Shown: piece by piece, positions 34,005 through 43,649 of the stretch
Layout of the letters: each line of letters begins with the position of its first letter
How positions within the stretch are numbered: position 1 is the first letter of the stretch
Notes under the pieces: model-generated
Databases searched by the model: none
What the model saw: only the letters and a program-made list of their open reading frames with translations
Told to the model about the DNA's origin: nothing
Source: Agromyces mariniharenae
Lineage (GTDB): Bacteria > Actinomycetota > Actinomycetes > Actinomycetales > Microbacteriaceae
NCBI RefSeq assembly: GCF_008122505.1
Contig: NZ_VSSB01000002.1
Span: 310,001 to 374,000, forward strand
Direction: 5' to 3'
Length of the DNA: 64,000 nt
Program-made: the position numbers and the translations under genes

Positions 34005-34355
34005 ATGAAGCTCGAGTTCCTCCTGGCGCCCACCTCCGACCTGGCCGCCTCACTGGCCCTCTACCGCGACGCGTTCGGCGCCGAGGAGGTGTGGCGCGAG
34101 GGCGACACCACCGTCGCGCTCGGCATGCCCGGCACCGACGTGCAGCTCATGCTCGACGCGAATGATCCCGACGCCCCGGCCGGACCGGTGTTCGTCGTCG
34201 ACAGCGTCGATCGGTTCCACGCCGACGCACCCGCAGGGCTCGACGTGCTCGCGGAGCCGGCCGAGATCCCGGGCGGGAAGCTGGCGACGTATCGCGATCC
34301 CAACGGGCTCGTGATCTACGTCATGGACCAGTCGACCGACGCGACGGCTGGCTGA
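34005..34355 (+). CDS. VOC-superfamily (glyoxalase/bleomycin-resistance-like) protein
   Basis: A 116-residue protein of the vicinal-oxygen-chelate fold: MKLEFLLAPTSDLAASLALYRDAFGAEEVW at the start and GGKLATYRDPNGLVIYVMDQ at the end are typical. It could be a small-molecule binding or metal-dependent enzyme; metal ligands are not certain. Good ribosome-binding site (GGAAAGG). Under probable control of the divergent TetR regulator. Confidence 0.85.
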   Translation: MKLEFLLAPTSDLAASLALYRDAFGAEEVWREGDTTVALGMPGTDVQLMLDANDPDAPAGPVFVVDSVDRFHADAPAGLDVLAEPAEIPGGKLATYRDPNGLVIYVMDQSTDATAG

Positions 34356-34492
34356 CGCGCTCGATTGCGTGACCGCCGACCGACGCGAGCCGCGTCACGC
34401 GCCGGCAGACGCGATGGGAAGTGCGGGCGGTCCGCCCGCCGCGCGCGGGCATACGGGAGTGAAGCGTCAGGGCGGGGGGCGCGCGGTGTCGA

Positions 34493-35758
34493 TCAGAACG
34501 GTGGCGCGTCGGCGATGACGGCGTACCCGGTCGGCGTGGTGATCGAGACCTTTCCCGAGGGCAGTCGGTCGTAGGCGATGCGACTGAGGTTCTTGCGGAG
34601 ATTGCCGTTCTCGCAGAGCGGGACCAGGTTGTCGCGATTCGTGCTCCCCATGTCTCGAGCCCACTCCTCGAGGTGATCGACGTCGGAATCGTAGGCCGAG
34701 CGCGAGCACGTCGGGTCGATGCAGGTCTCGAAGCGCAGTGCGACCCAGTCTCGCTGCGCCTTCGTCGGCCGGTAGCGCGTGCGGTCGTACTCGAGGATCT
34801 CGCCGGTGAACGGGTCGGTGGCAACCCGCCGGAACGATGGGGCCTTCGCGAACAGGCGCGCCGCCGAGCGCCGATCGATGCTGCCGTATCCCGGGAGCTC
34901 GATCGGCTCGTCGCCCTCGCCCAGCAGGGAGAGCATCGGGACGAGCAGCATCGGACGCACCTTCGCGGCGGTCGGCGTGCCGTCGCCCGCGAGCCACCCG
35001 ACGGCCAGGTCGGCGCGGATCTGATCACGCGAACGCCATCGGGGCTCGCCGCACCGGGTCTTCTTCTGCTCGGCACGTGCCGTGGCGTTCAGCCGTTCGA
35101 TGATCCGTACGGCGTCGGGCGCTGCAACCAGTGCGTGGAGGTAGGCCATCCCGTCGTCGGCTCGCTCGACCCAGATACGCCGATCGGCGAATGCCTTCGC
35201 GTGGCGCTCTTCGGGGGACTCATGGAGCAGTCGCTCCTTGAGGCGGCGCGCCCGCCCGCGGAACGCCGTGACCGTCGTCGTGGATGCGCACGCGGCGAGC
35301 TGCCCGTCGAAGGTCCGCAGGGCTGCATCGTCGGTCCATCCCGCCACGAGGTCGACGGCGACACGGACGTGTCCGACCGTGGTGAGTCCGGCGACGAATT
35401 CGGCGTGCAATACCGGCAGCCGGTCTTCCAGCACCTGTGCATCGTGGGCGATGCTGCGCACCTGGTTGGCCGAAAGCTGCAGGCGCAGTCCCGCGTCGTA
35501 TGCGGCCGTGTCTTCGGCCATCTCCAACGCGTCGGCTCGAGCCATCCCCTCGGAGCGCAGGTACACACGCGGATTGGCGCGCGCGAGTCGCATCAGTTCG
35601 GCCAGCGCCGTCCATTGGCGGGCATGAGCCCGATTGGCATCGGCTTGCGCAGCCGTCGCCTCGGCGAGCCGGTCGACGATGAGGTCGAGGCCGGGGGCGA
35701 ACACAGCGCCCGCGGTCACCGGAGAACCCGAGGCCACCTCAGAGCCCGCGGTCAACAC
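34493..35758 (-). CDS. DUF222 / HNH endonuclease-signature protein
   Basis: A 421-residue protein of the actinobacterial 13E12-repeat type: an N-terminal DUF222 helical domain and a C-terminal HNH region (CIDPTCSRSAYDSDVDHLEEWARDMGSTNRDNLVPLCENGNLRKN). The first His (DVDH) and central Asn (NRDN) are present, but the final His, normally in CxxHHxxK, is replaced here by CENGN. The nuclease may therefore be altered or inactive. GTG start at 35758; no clear ribosome-binding site there, and a better site upstream (CTGGAGACAGTCATG) lies in another frame, so the N-terminus is uncertain. Confidence 0.85.
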   Translation of the reverse strand: MLTAGSEVASGSPVTAGAVFAPGLDLIVDRLAEATAAQADANRAHARQWTALAELMRLARANPRVYLRSEGMARADALEMAEDTAAYDAGLRLQLSANQVRSIAHDAQVLEDRLPVLHAEFVAGLTTVGHVRVAVDLVAGWTDDAALRTFDGQLAACASTTTVTAFRGRARRLKERLLHESPEERHAKAFADRRIWVERADDGMAYLHALVAAPDAVRIIERLNATARAEQKKTRCGEPRWRSRDQIRADLAVGWLAGDGTPTAAKVRPMLLVPMLSLLGEGDEPIELPGYGSIDRRSAARLFAKAPSFRRVATDPFTGEILEYDRTRYRPTKAQRDWVALRFETCIDPTCSRSAYDSDVDHLEEWARDMGSTNRDNLVPLCENGNLRKNLSRIAYDRLPSGKVSITTPTGYAVIADAPPF

Positions 35759-35914
35759 GGACGAGCGTCTTCGTGCAGGAACGGATGCATGACTGTCTCC
35801 AGTTCGTTCGCTCCGGCACGAGCGTGCTCAGTTTAGCATTCATGTTCGGGTCAGAACAAGCAGAGCGGAGCATAGAGTCGAACAAATGCTCGAAGTGCCT
35901 GAGAGTCTGGCTCG

Positions 35915-37108
35915 TCACCCCACGTAGCGCGCGATCGTTCGCTCGAGCGTCGCGGTGACGACGATGAGCGAGTCGAGGTCGACCCACTCGTCGGCCGCGT
36001 GCGCGCCGCCCCCGTCGACGCCGAACATGATGGTGTCGATGCCGGCCGCCGCCAGGAGTGCGCAGTCCGTCCAGAACGGCTCGCCGCGACGTGCCGGCTC
36101 CCGACCGGTCACCTCGCCGAAGCTCGCACCGACGGCGGCGGCGACCTCGGATGCCACGCCGGCCTCGAACGTGCCGCGGTGCGTGGTGATCGCGAGATCG
36201 GCGGTGAACGCGGCATCCGTGCGCGCCAGCTCGTCGAGGATGCCCCGGAGCTCGCGCTCGAACGTCAGGTGATCCTCGCCGGGGATCGTGCGCCGCTCGA
36301 TCGTGACCGTGCACGAGCCGGGGTAGCTCGACGGCTCGGCGCCGCCCGTGATGGTTCCGGCGTGCATACTGCCGGTGCCGAGCAGCGGATGCCGCGTGCC
36401 GGCCGCGAGCCGGGCGCCGAGGTCGTCGATCGCGGTGAGGAGTCGGCCGGCCTTCGCGATCGCATCGACGCCGAGGTCGGGCCGGGAACCGTGCGCGGCG
36501 CGTCCGTGAACGGTGACGGTCGCCCAGGCGAACCCGCGATGCGACGTGACGAGGTCGAGCCCGGTCGGCTCCACCACGACGGCGCCGTCGGTGACGACGT
36601 GCTCGAGCACGTCCTCAGTGCCGAGGCTGGCGTGCTCCTCGTCGGCCACGAGCGCGAGCACGACGTCGCCGCGGTGCGGGGTGCCGTGAGCTCCCGCGGC
36701 CGCGACCATCATCGCGGCGAGTCCCGACTTCATGTCGTACGCGCCGCGACCGTGCAGTCGCCCGTCGCGGACCACGGGCGCGAGCCCGTCGCCGTCGTAG
36801 CTCGCGAGCGAGACCGTGTCGAGGTGCCCGTTGAGCATGAGGCTGCGTCCGCCGCCGGTGCCGCGGGCGATTGCCACGATCGATGGACGCCCCGGCGTCG
36901 TCTCGAGGCGCCGGCATTCGAAGCCGCGTGGGGAGAGCCAGGCGACGACCGCGTCGGCGATGCGGGACTCACCGGCGCCGCCGGGAACGAGCGCCGGGTT
37001 GACGGAGTCGATCGCGATGAGGTCGCGGAGCAGCTCGAGCTCTTCGGAGCGAGTTCGGTATGCCGCGCCCGTGTTCGCTGCGCCGCCGCCCGTCCGTCCG
37101 TCGCTCAT
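35915..37108 (-). CDS. M20-family metallohydrolase (ArgE/DapE/CPG2-like)
   Basis: A 397-residue zinc amidohydrolase. Metal and catalytic motifs are NGHLDTVS, GRGAYDMKSGLAAM, VADEEHAS (catalytic Glu) and VVVEPTGLD, with the dimerisation domain between. Start ATG 37108 has GAGGAGG upstream and overlaps the stop of the PLP-enzyme gene as ATGA. Third gene of a coupled operon with a ureidohydrolase and a diaminopropionate ammonia-lyase-like enzyme; it may remove an N-acyl group from the substrate of that pathway. Confidence 0.9.
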   Translation of the reverse strand: MSDGRTGGGAANTGAAYRTRSEELELLRDLIAIDSVNPALVPGGAGESRIADAVVAWLSPRGFECRRLETTPGRPSIVAIARGTGGGRSLMLNGHLDTVSLASYDGDGLAPVVRDGRLHGRGAYDMKSGLAAMMVAAAGAHGTPHRGDVVLALVADEEHASLGTEDVLEHVVTDGAVVVEPTGLDLVTSHRGFAWATVTVHGRAAHGSRPDLGVDAIAKAGRLLTAIDDLGARLAAGTRHPLLGTGSMHAGTITGGAEPSSYPGSCTVTIERRTIPGEDHLTFERELRGILDELARTDAAFTADLAITTHRGTFEAGVASEVAAAVGASFGEVTGREPARRGEPFWTDCALLAAAGIDTIMFGVDGGGAHAADEWVDLDSLIVVTATLERTIARYVG

Positions 37109-38246
37109 CGATCCTCCTCGGGCAGCGGGTTCGCCTGCCGGCCCTCCGTGGACAGCAGCAGGACCGTCGCGTCGGCGCCGAGCGCGGACCGAGCGCGATC
37201 GTCGGCGAGCAGGCGGCGCACGCCCGCGAGCGTGGCAGCGCCGCACGGACCGGAGTCGATCCCGAGCGCCTCCAGGTCGTGGACCGCGCGGATCGCCTCC
37301 TCCTCGTCGACCGTGACAGCCGCGTCGAGCCCCGCGGCCAGCACCGACCAGGCGATCTCGGACGGCGTGCCGCAATTGAGTCCCGACATCACGGTGTGGC
37401 TCGTCGGCACGCTCACCAGCTCACCGGCGTTCAGCGACGCGATGATCGGCTGGGCCGCGCTCGCCTCGACGCTCAGCACGATCGGCGCAGTGCTGAGCAC
37501 ACCCACGCCGTCGCCTGCGCCGGCGCCCGATCGGTAGTGGCGCACCGCCGCCTGCGCGAGCGATCCGACCCCGACGGGCACCCCAACGAGATCCGCTCCG
37601 GCCACGACCCCGAGCTGGGCCAGCTGGGCGTCGGCCTCCTCGAACAGCGTCGAGTACCCGTCGACGATCCACTGCGGCACCTGCTCGTACCCCGGCCATG
37701 CGGTGTCCTGGATGAGCACGGCATCGGGCCCGGCCCCCTCCGCGGCGCGCGTGGCCGCGGCGACCACGTCGTCATACGGGATCGCCAGTTCGACGACCTC
37801 GGCGCCCTCGGCCGCGATGGCGTCCTTCGCCTCGGGCGTGAGTCCGTCGGGGAACCAGATCTGCGCGGGCAGGCCGAGCAGCCGCGCCGTGTGCGCGACG
37901 GCGCGCCCGTGATTCCCATCGGTCGCGGCAACGAGCCGCACCGGGGGAGCCGCCGCAAGGGCCGGCCGCAGCTCGTCGAGCGTGAGCGCTCGGCCGGGCG
38001 ACCCGACCCGGGCGGACAGCGCACGGGCGACGGCGTGGGCCGCCCCGAGGATCTTGAAGGCGGGCAGGCCGAGGCGTGAGCTCTCGTCCTTCACGAACAC
38101 GCGGCCGACGCCGAGCTCGGCGGCGAGCTCGGGCGCTTCGACCAGGGGCGACGGGCGGTAGCCCGGCAGGGTCCGGTGGAACTCGATGACCCCGCTCGGC
38201 CGATCGGCACGCCAGGCGCGGGCGGCGGGGTTCCAGTACGTCTCGG

Positions 38247-38250
<4 letters not shown>
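37105..38250 (-). CDS. diaminopropionate ammonia-lyase-like PLP enzyme
   Basis: A 381-residue fold-type II PLP enzyme. The PLP Lys lies in FVKDESSRLGLPAFKILGA, TDGNHGRAVAHTARLLG contributes to the phosphate/substrate site, and SGLNCGTPSEIAW matches the diaminopropionate ammonia-lyase signature. The expected reaction is 2,3-diaminopropionate to pyruvate plus two ammonia. Both ends overlap neighbouring genes by four bases (ATGA), so it is translated together with the ureidohydrolase upstream and the M20 hydrolase downstream. A threonine-dehydratase-like activity is the main alternative. Confidence 0.85.
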
Positions 38251-39539
<1,289 letters not shown>

Positions 39540-39621
39540 GCCTCGACGATACGAAGGCACGACTCATCGATCGATAGCATGAAAGTCATCGGTATCGGTG
39601 AAGCAGATCGAACGGTGTTCC

Positions 39622-40500
39622 ATGTACGACCTCCATCGACTTCGTCTCCTCCGCGAGCTCAAGCACCGCGGCACGCTGGCGGCGGTCGGCGAGGCGCTCG
39701 GGTACAGCACCTCGGCGATCTCGCATCAGCTCGCGATCCTCGAGCGCGAGGTCGGCGTGCCGGTGCTCGAGCCCGTGGGCCGCCGGGTGCGATTGACGGA
39801 TGCCGCGGAGCTCCTCGTCGCCCACACCGAGCGCGTGCTGCTCGAGCTCGAGCACGCCGAGGCGGCCATCGCCGCGAGCCGCACGGATGTCTCGGGGCAC
39901 GTGCGGATCGCCGCGTTCCAGTCCGCCGCGCACTCGCTGATCCCGGCCGCGCTCGACCGGCTGGCCGCCGAGCATCCCAATGTCGAGGTCTCGTTCCTGC
40001 ACGTCCATGCGGAGCACGGCCTCCCAGCGCTGCTCGCGCGCGACGTCGACCTCGTGCTCTACGAGCAGTACCCGGGCGCCCCCGTGGCGCCGATCACGAA
40101 CATCCGCACCGAGCACCTGCTCGACGATGCGATGCTCGTCGCGACGCCGCGAGCGAACGGGGCGACCGCGCTCGCCGAGCTGGCCGATGCGCGGTGGGCG
40201 ATGGAGCCGCCGGGGACCCGCTCCCGCGAGTGGGCCGTGGCCGCCTGTCGTGCCGCCGGATTCGAGCCGAACGTCGCCTTCGAGTCGACCGACGTGCTCC
40301 TCCACGCCCGGCTCGTCGCGCACGGGCGCGCGGTCGCGTTCCTGCCGGCGATCGTCTCGGCCGAGGCATCCGCCTGCGCCCTGGAGCCGAGCGGGAGCGC
40401 ACGGACGATCCGCCTGGCGCTCCGCCGGGGCAGCGAGGCCGCTCCCTCGATCGCTGCGGCGCGGTCGGCGCTCCGAGCCTCCGGCGGCGAGGTGGCCTGA
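39622..40500 (+). CDS. LysR-family transcriptional regulator
   Basis: A 292-residue LysR protein with HTH LRLLRELKHRGTLAAVGEALGYSTSAISHQLAILEREVG (residues 6-45). Start ATG 39622 (MYDLHRLRLL) fits the subgroup; an in-frame ATG/GTG at 39598 is possible. Divergent from the ureidohydrolase operon; the 82-base spacer contains the palindrome ATCGATCGAT (39566-39575) and a repeated TCATCG, plausible LysR binding determinants. Converges on a cupin-like gene with 2 bases between stops. Confidence 0.9.
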   Translation: MYDLHRLRLLRELKHRGTLAAVGEALGYSTSAISHQLAILEREVGVPVLEPVGRRVRLTDAAELLVAHTERVLLELEHAEAAIAASRTDVSGHVRIAAFQSAAHSLIPAALDRLAAEHPNVEVSFLHVHAEHGLPALLARDVDLVLYEQYPGAPVAPITNIRTEHLLDDAMLVATPRANGATALAELADARWAMEPPGTRSREWAVAACRAAGFEPNVAFESTDVLLHARLVAHGRAVAFLPAIVSAEASACALEPSGSARTIRLALRRGSEAAPSIAAARSALRASGGEVA

Positions 40501-40502
40501 GC

Positions 40503-40853
40503 TCAGCGGGCGCGCTCGGGCCCGCCGACACTGCCCTCGACGCTCGTCACGGTCGTGAGCAGGAACACCGCGTCCTCGAGCGCGAGCACCGCGTGGCGGT
40601 GATGCGTCAGCACCTCGATGCGGCCGTCGCGGATGTCGGTGACGTCCTGGCCGGTCACGCGCACGCTCCCGACCAGCACCTGCAGGCTGGCGGCGGCGGG
40701 GGAGTTGTGCTCGGCGAGCTCGACGCCGTCGCGGAGGGCGATGATCGTCTGGCGCATGGGACCGTCGCGGAGGATGAGCTCGGCGCTGCGGCCGTGCTCA
40801 TCCGCGAGCGCGGCATCGAGGTGGCGTTGGGCGAGAACGTTGAGATCGGCCAC
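40503..40853 (-). CDS. small cupin-like protein
   Basis: A 116-residue single-domain beta-barrel protein: MRQTIIALRDGVELAEHNSPAAASLQVLVGSVRVTGQ ... IEVLTHHRHAVLALEDAVFLLTTV follows the two cupin motifs, though the usual first-motif His pair (HxH) is reduced to one His. GTG start at 40853 with GGAGGAC upstream. It follows the frameshifted LysR gene on the same strand. Function unknown. Confidence 0.75.
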   Translation of the reverse strand: MADLNVLAQRHLDAALADEHGRSAELILRDGPMRQTIIALRDGVELAEHNSPAAASLQVLVGSVRVTGQDVTDIRDGRIEVLTHHRHAVLALEDAVFLLTTVTSVEGSVGGPERAR

Positions 40854-40947
40854 GGCAGTCCTCCATCGGAAGCGGCTCCCTCCAGTATGCCAAGCGGGGC
40901 GGGGCCAGGGTCCGTCGGTTGCGAGCGTCGTCGAGTCGTCGAGCGCC

Positions 40948-41879
40948 TCAGACCGACGCGGGCTCGATCCCGCTCGCCGCCTCGACCGCGAGCGTTCGCA
41001 GCCACTCGTGCTCGGGATCCCGACGGTGCATCGGATGCCACCACAGCGCGTTGTGGATCGGCGTCGTGTCGAACGGCGATTCGAGTACGCGGATGCCGCC
41101 ACGTTGCGGGCGTACTCGGCCAGACCCGACTGCAGGAGCCCGAGGCGGTCGGTGCCCGCGATGAACAGCGGCAACGCGAGGAAGCTCTCGACGACGGCCT
41201 CGACGCGTGGCTCGATGCCGAACTGTTGGACCTGCCGCGTCGCCGAGGTGAACGCCGACCGCGAACGGGAGGTGAAGACCCAGGGCAGCCGCCCCGCGTG
41301 CTCGAGCGTCACGCCGTCGATGACCGCCTCGTTCTCCTCGGCGGCGACCACGACCCACGTGTCGGTCCAGAGGTCGGTGAAGGGCAGGTCGGTGAGGAAG
41401 CCGTGCGGCATGAGCAGCGCGTCGGCGCTGCGCAGCCGGTCGAGGGCCTCGTCGACGATCTGCGGGTCGTGCATCATGAAGCGGAACCGCACGCCGGGCG
41501 CACGCTCGGCCGCAAGGGCGGCGATGCGTCGTCCGACCGTGGCGACGGCGTAGTCCGAGCCGTGGATCGCGAACTCGCGCGTCGACCGGCTCGGGTCCCA
41601 CTCGGCCTTGCTGGCGAACACGCGCTGCGCGGCATCCAGCGCCGCGGCCGTGTGCTCGGCGAGTCGGGAGGCGAGCGGGGTGAGCTCGTAGGTGTTGCCG
41701 GTGCGCGCGAGGATCGGGTCGTTGAAGTGCGCGCGCAGGCGCGCGAGCGAAGCGCTGAGCGCGGGCTGGCTGAGGTGCAGCCGGTCGGCCGCGCGCGTGA
41801 CGCTGCGCTCGGTGAGGAGCGCGTCGAGCGACACGAGCAGGTTGAGGTCGAGCCGTGAGAGAGAGGACGTACCGGACAC
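40948..41879 (-). pseudogene. LysR-family regulator, frameshifted
   Basis: The gene starts at GTG 41879 (AAGGAC upstream) with an intact LysR HTH (LDLNLLVSLDALLTERSVTRAADRLHLSQPALSASLARL) and runs in one frame to SGLAEYARN. Around 41100 the coding frame shifts: the natural continuation (GGIRVLESPFDTTPIHNALW ... SGIEPASV) is in another frame and ends at 40948. One missing base near 41099-41103 explains it; the total of 932 bases is one short of a whole number of codons. Either a decayed gene or an assembly error. Otherwise a normal ~310-residue LysR protein. Confidence 0.85.
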
Positions 41880-42002
41880 GTCGTGTCCTTCTTCGATGAG
41901 CCTGGGATTCCAGCCTATCAATCGCATCGATCCGAAGCGCCAGGGCATCGCGACCACTGATGCGCGGGCGTGCTCATCGTCGTGGCCTCGCACACTGGAT
42001 GC

Positions 42003-42230
42003 ATGTGGAGATTCCTCAAGGCGGTCAAGAATAGGGAGCACCGCGTCGCCCCGACGACCTGGGCGGCCGCGATCGCTGCCGTCGCCTACACGTTCGCACC
42101 GATCGACCTGATCCCCGAACTCGTGCTCGGCCCCCTGGGAATCGCAGACGACCTCGGACTGTGGAGCATCTTCGCCGTGCTCTTCGTGCGCGAGCAGCAG
42201 CGGTGGCGGGCCGGCCTCGCGTCGGAGTAG
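42003..42230 (+). CDS. YkvA/DUF1232 family membrane protein
   Basis: A 75-residue protein with the DUF1232 core: RVAPTTWAAAIAAVAYTFAPIDLIPELVLGPLGIADDLG. The APIDLIPE...DD motif within one membrane segment is diagnostic. ATG at 42003 (MWRFLKAV). Family function is unknown. Divergent from the LysR pseudogene. Confidence 0.85.
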   Translation: MWRFLKAVKNREHRVAPTTWAAAIAAVAYTFAPIDLIPELVLGPLGIADDLGLWSIFAVLFVREQQRWRAGLASE

Positions 42231-42253
42231 AAGTCAGGACGTCGGGGTCGAGG

Positions 42254-42850
42254 ATGAGCGACGCTCCCCAGCGCGCCGCGCGGCAGTACCGGCTCGACCG
42301 GCTCGCCCGTGACGAGGCGATCGCCCGCGGCGAGCTACCCGACGCCGCCGACCCGGCCCCCGAACCGGTTCGGCCGCCCACGCAGGCCGAGCGAGCGGCG
42401 TACGTGGAGCAGGCGATCCAGCAGGCCATCCGACGAGGGGAGTTCGACAACCTCCCCGGCGCGGGGAAGCCGCTCGAAGGACTGACCGGGCGGCACGATC
42501 CCGATTGGTGGATTCGTCGCAAGATCGAGCGCGAGCAGCTGAGCGGATTGGGTCCTCCCGCGCTCATGCTCCGGGTCGAGAACGCCGAACTCGAGGCCCG
42601 CCTGGATCGGATGCACCGCGAATCCGACGTGCGTGAGGCGATCGAGGACTTCAACCGGCGGGTGATCGAGGCGCGACGCCAGTTGCTGGGCGGGCCGCCG
42701 GTCGTGACCCCGACCCGGGATGCCGACGGTGAGGTCCGTGCCTGGCGCGATCGCCGCGATGCCCGACAGCGCCGGGCGACCGAGGAGCGCGAACAGCTCG
42801 AGCACGAGCAGCGGGCGTCACGGGCCCGCTGGTGGAAGCGTCGACCCTGA
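42254..42850 (+). CDS. DUF1992 (DnaJ homologue subfamily C member 28-like) protein
   Basis: A 198-residue cytosolic protein containing the DUF1992 core QAIQQAIRRGEFDNLPGAGKPLEGLTGRHDPDWWIRRKIEREQLSGLGPPALMLR (about residues 51-107); the remainder is charged helix. Despite the family name there is no J domain here. ATG at 42254 is 23 bases after the YkvA stop, so the two may be co-transcribed. Role unknown. Confidence 0.88.
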   Translation: MSDAPQRAARQYRLDRLARDEAIARGELPDAADPAPEPVRPPTQAERAAYVEQAIQQAIRRGEFDNLPGAGKPLEGLTGRHDPDWWIRRKIEREQLSGLGPPALMLRVENAELEARLDRMHRESDVREAIEDFNRRVIEARRQLLGGPPVVTPTRDADGEVRAWRDRRDARQRRATEEREQLEHEQRASRARWWKRRP

Positions 42851-43019
42851 GGTCGGGTGAGCGCATGGCGTTCGGCATCGATCAACCACGGGCGACGAAT
42901 GGCGGGACGCGTACGCCGCCATCGTGGACGAGGAGCCGCCGTTGGGGGACGACCTCGAGAAGACCGATCGCCGGATCCCGGTCTTCCAGCTCACGCCTTG
43001 CGTGATCCGAGCGGGAGCG

Positions 43020-43562
43020 TTACCGAGCCCTCCGCGTGGATGCATCCCTCAGGGCGGCTTGGAGCTCCCGGATGATCGATCCGAGGACGCCCGAGGCGAG
43101 CAGTCCCGAGCCGAGGGGACCGGCCGAGTCCTCACCGACCGGAGGCAGCTGCCGAAGCGCCGACCTCGTTCGATCGGTCATGTGCCCGAGCTGCCAGGAG
43201 ATCTCGTCGCCGACGGCCTCGGGCCGGTCGGGAGCGGCAAGCCCGGCGGCCTTGGCGGCGTACGCGGCCGCGCCGAGGGCGTGCGCGACGCCGGCGGCCT
43301 GAGCGGCAGCCCGGGCGGCAGCCACCGCCGCCGGGGAGCTCACCGCGTGCGCGGCCCGACCGGCGACGAACCGTCGGCGGATCTCACCGGCCGTGTCGAG
43401 CTCACCGCGGGCGAACGCCCGAGCTCGAGCGATGGCATCCCGTGGTCTGCCATCCGTCGGGGCCTCCGCCTCGAACACGACCAGCACCCGCTCGGCGCAG
43501 TCCGCCGCCCACGCGGCGACCTCACGGCGGTCGGATTCGCTGAGCGACTGCGAGGAGGGCAT
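43020..43562 (-). CDS. putative Imm-5-like immunity protein
   Basis: A 180-residue Ala-rich helical protein: REVAAWAADCAERVLVVFEAEAPTDGRPRDAIARARAFARGEL, then AAVAAARAAAQAAGVAHALGAAAYAAKAAG. This repeating Ala/His pattern with a DGRPRDAI motif resembles the Imm-5-like domain of putative polymorphic-toxin immunity proteins. No toxin gene is visible nearby; the next gene on the same strand is a BtrH-like protein. The immunity role is from family annotation only. Bases 42851-43019 upstream hold a short unassigned frame (DEWRDAYAAIVDEE, then LGDDLEKTDRRIPVFQL) that may be gene debris. Confidence 0.7.
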   Translation of the reverse strand: MPSSQSLSESDRREVAAWAADCAERVLVVFEAEAPTDGRPRDAIARARAFARGELDTAGEIRRRFVAGRAAHAVSSPAAVAAARAAAQAAGVAHALGAAAYAAKAAGLAAPDRPEAVGDEISWQLGHMTDRTRSALRQLPPVGEDSAGPLGSGLLASGVLGSIIRELQAALRDASTRRAR

Positions 43563-43649
43563 GGAAGCAGCCTTGCACGTCGGAGCGCAGACCGACGCGA
43601 CCCTCCGGCCTGGAACAACTCGCTTCCTCGACGACTCTGCTGCGCGGAC

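Noticed and set aside
40503..42041. Single 512-residue LysR-cupin fusion protein
   Set aside because: The long frame arises from the frameshift; LysR C-terminal similarity continues in another frame and the cupin gene has its own ribosome-binding site.
42851..43019. Small gene encoding MDEEPPLGDDLEK
   Set aside because: Some protein-like sequence is visible but there is no ribosome-binding site or natural start, and it runs into the antisense of the Imm-5-like gene.
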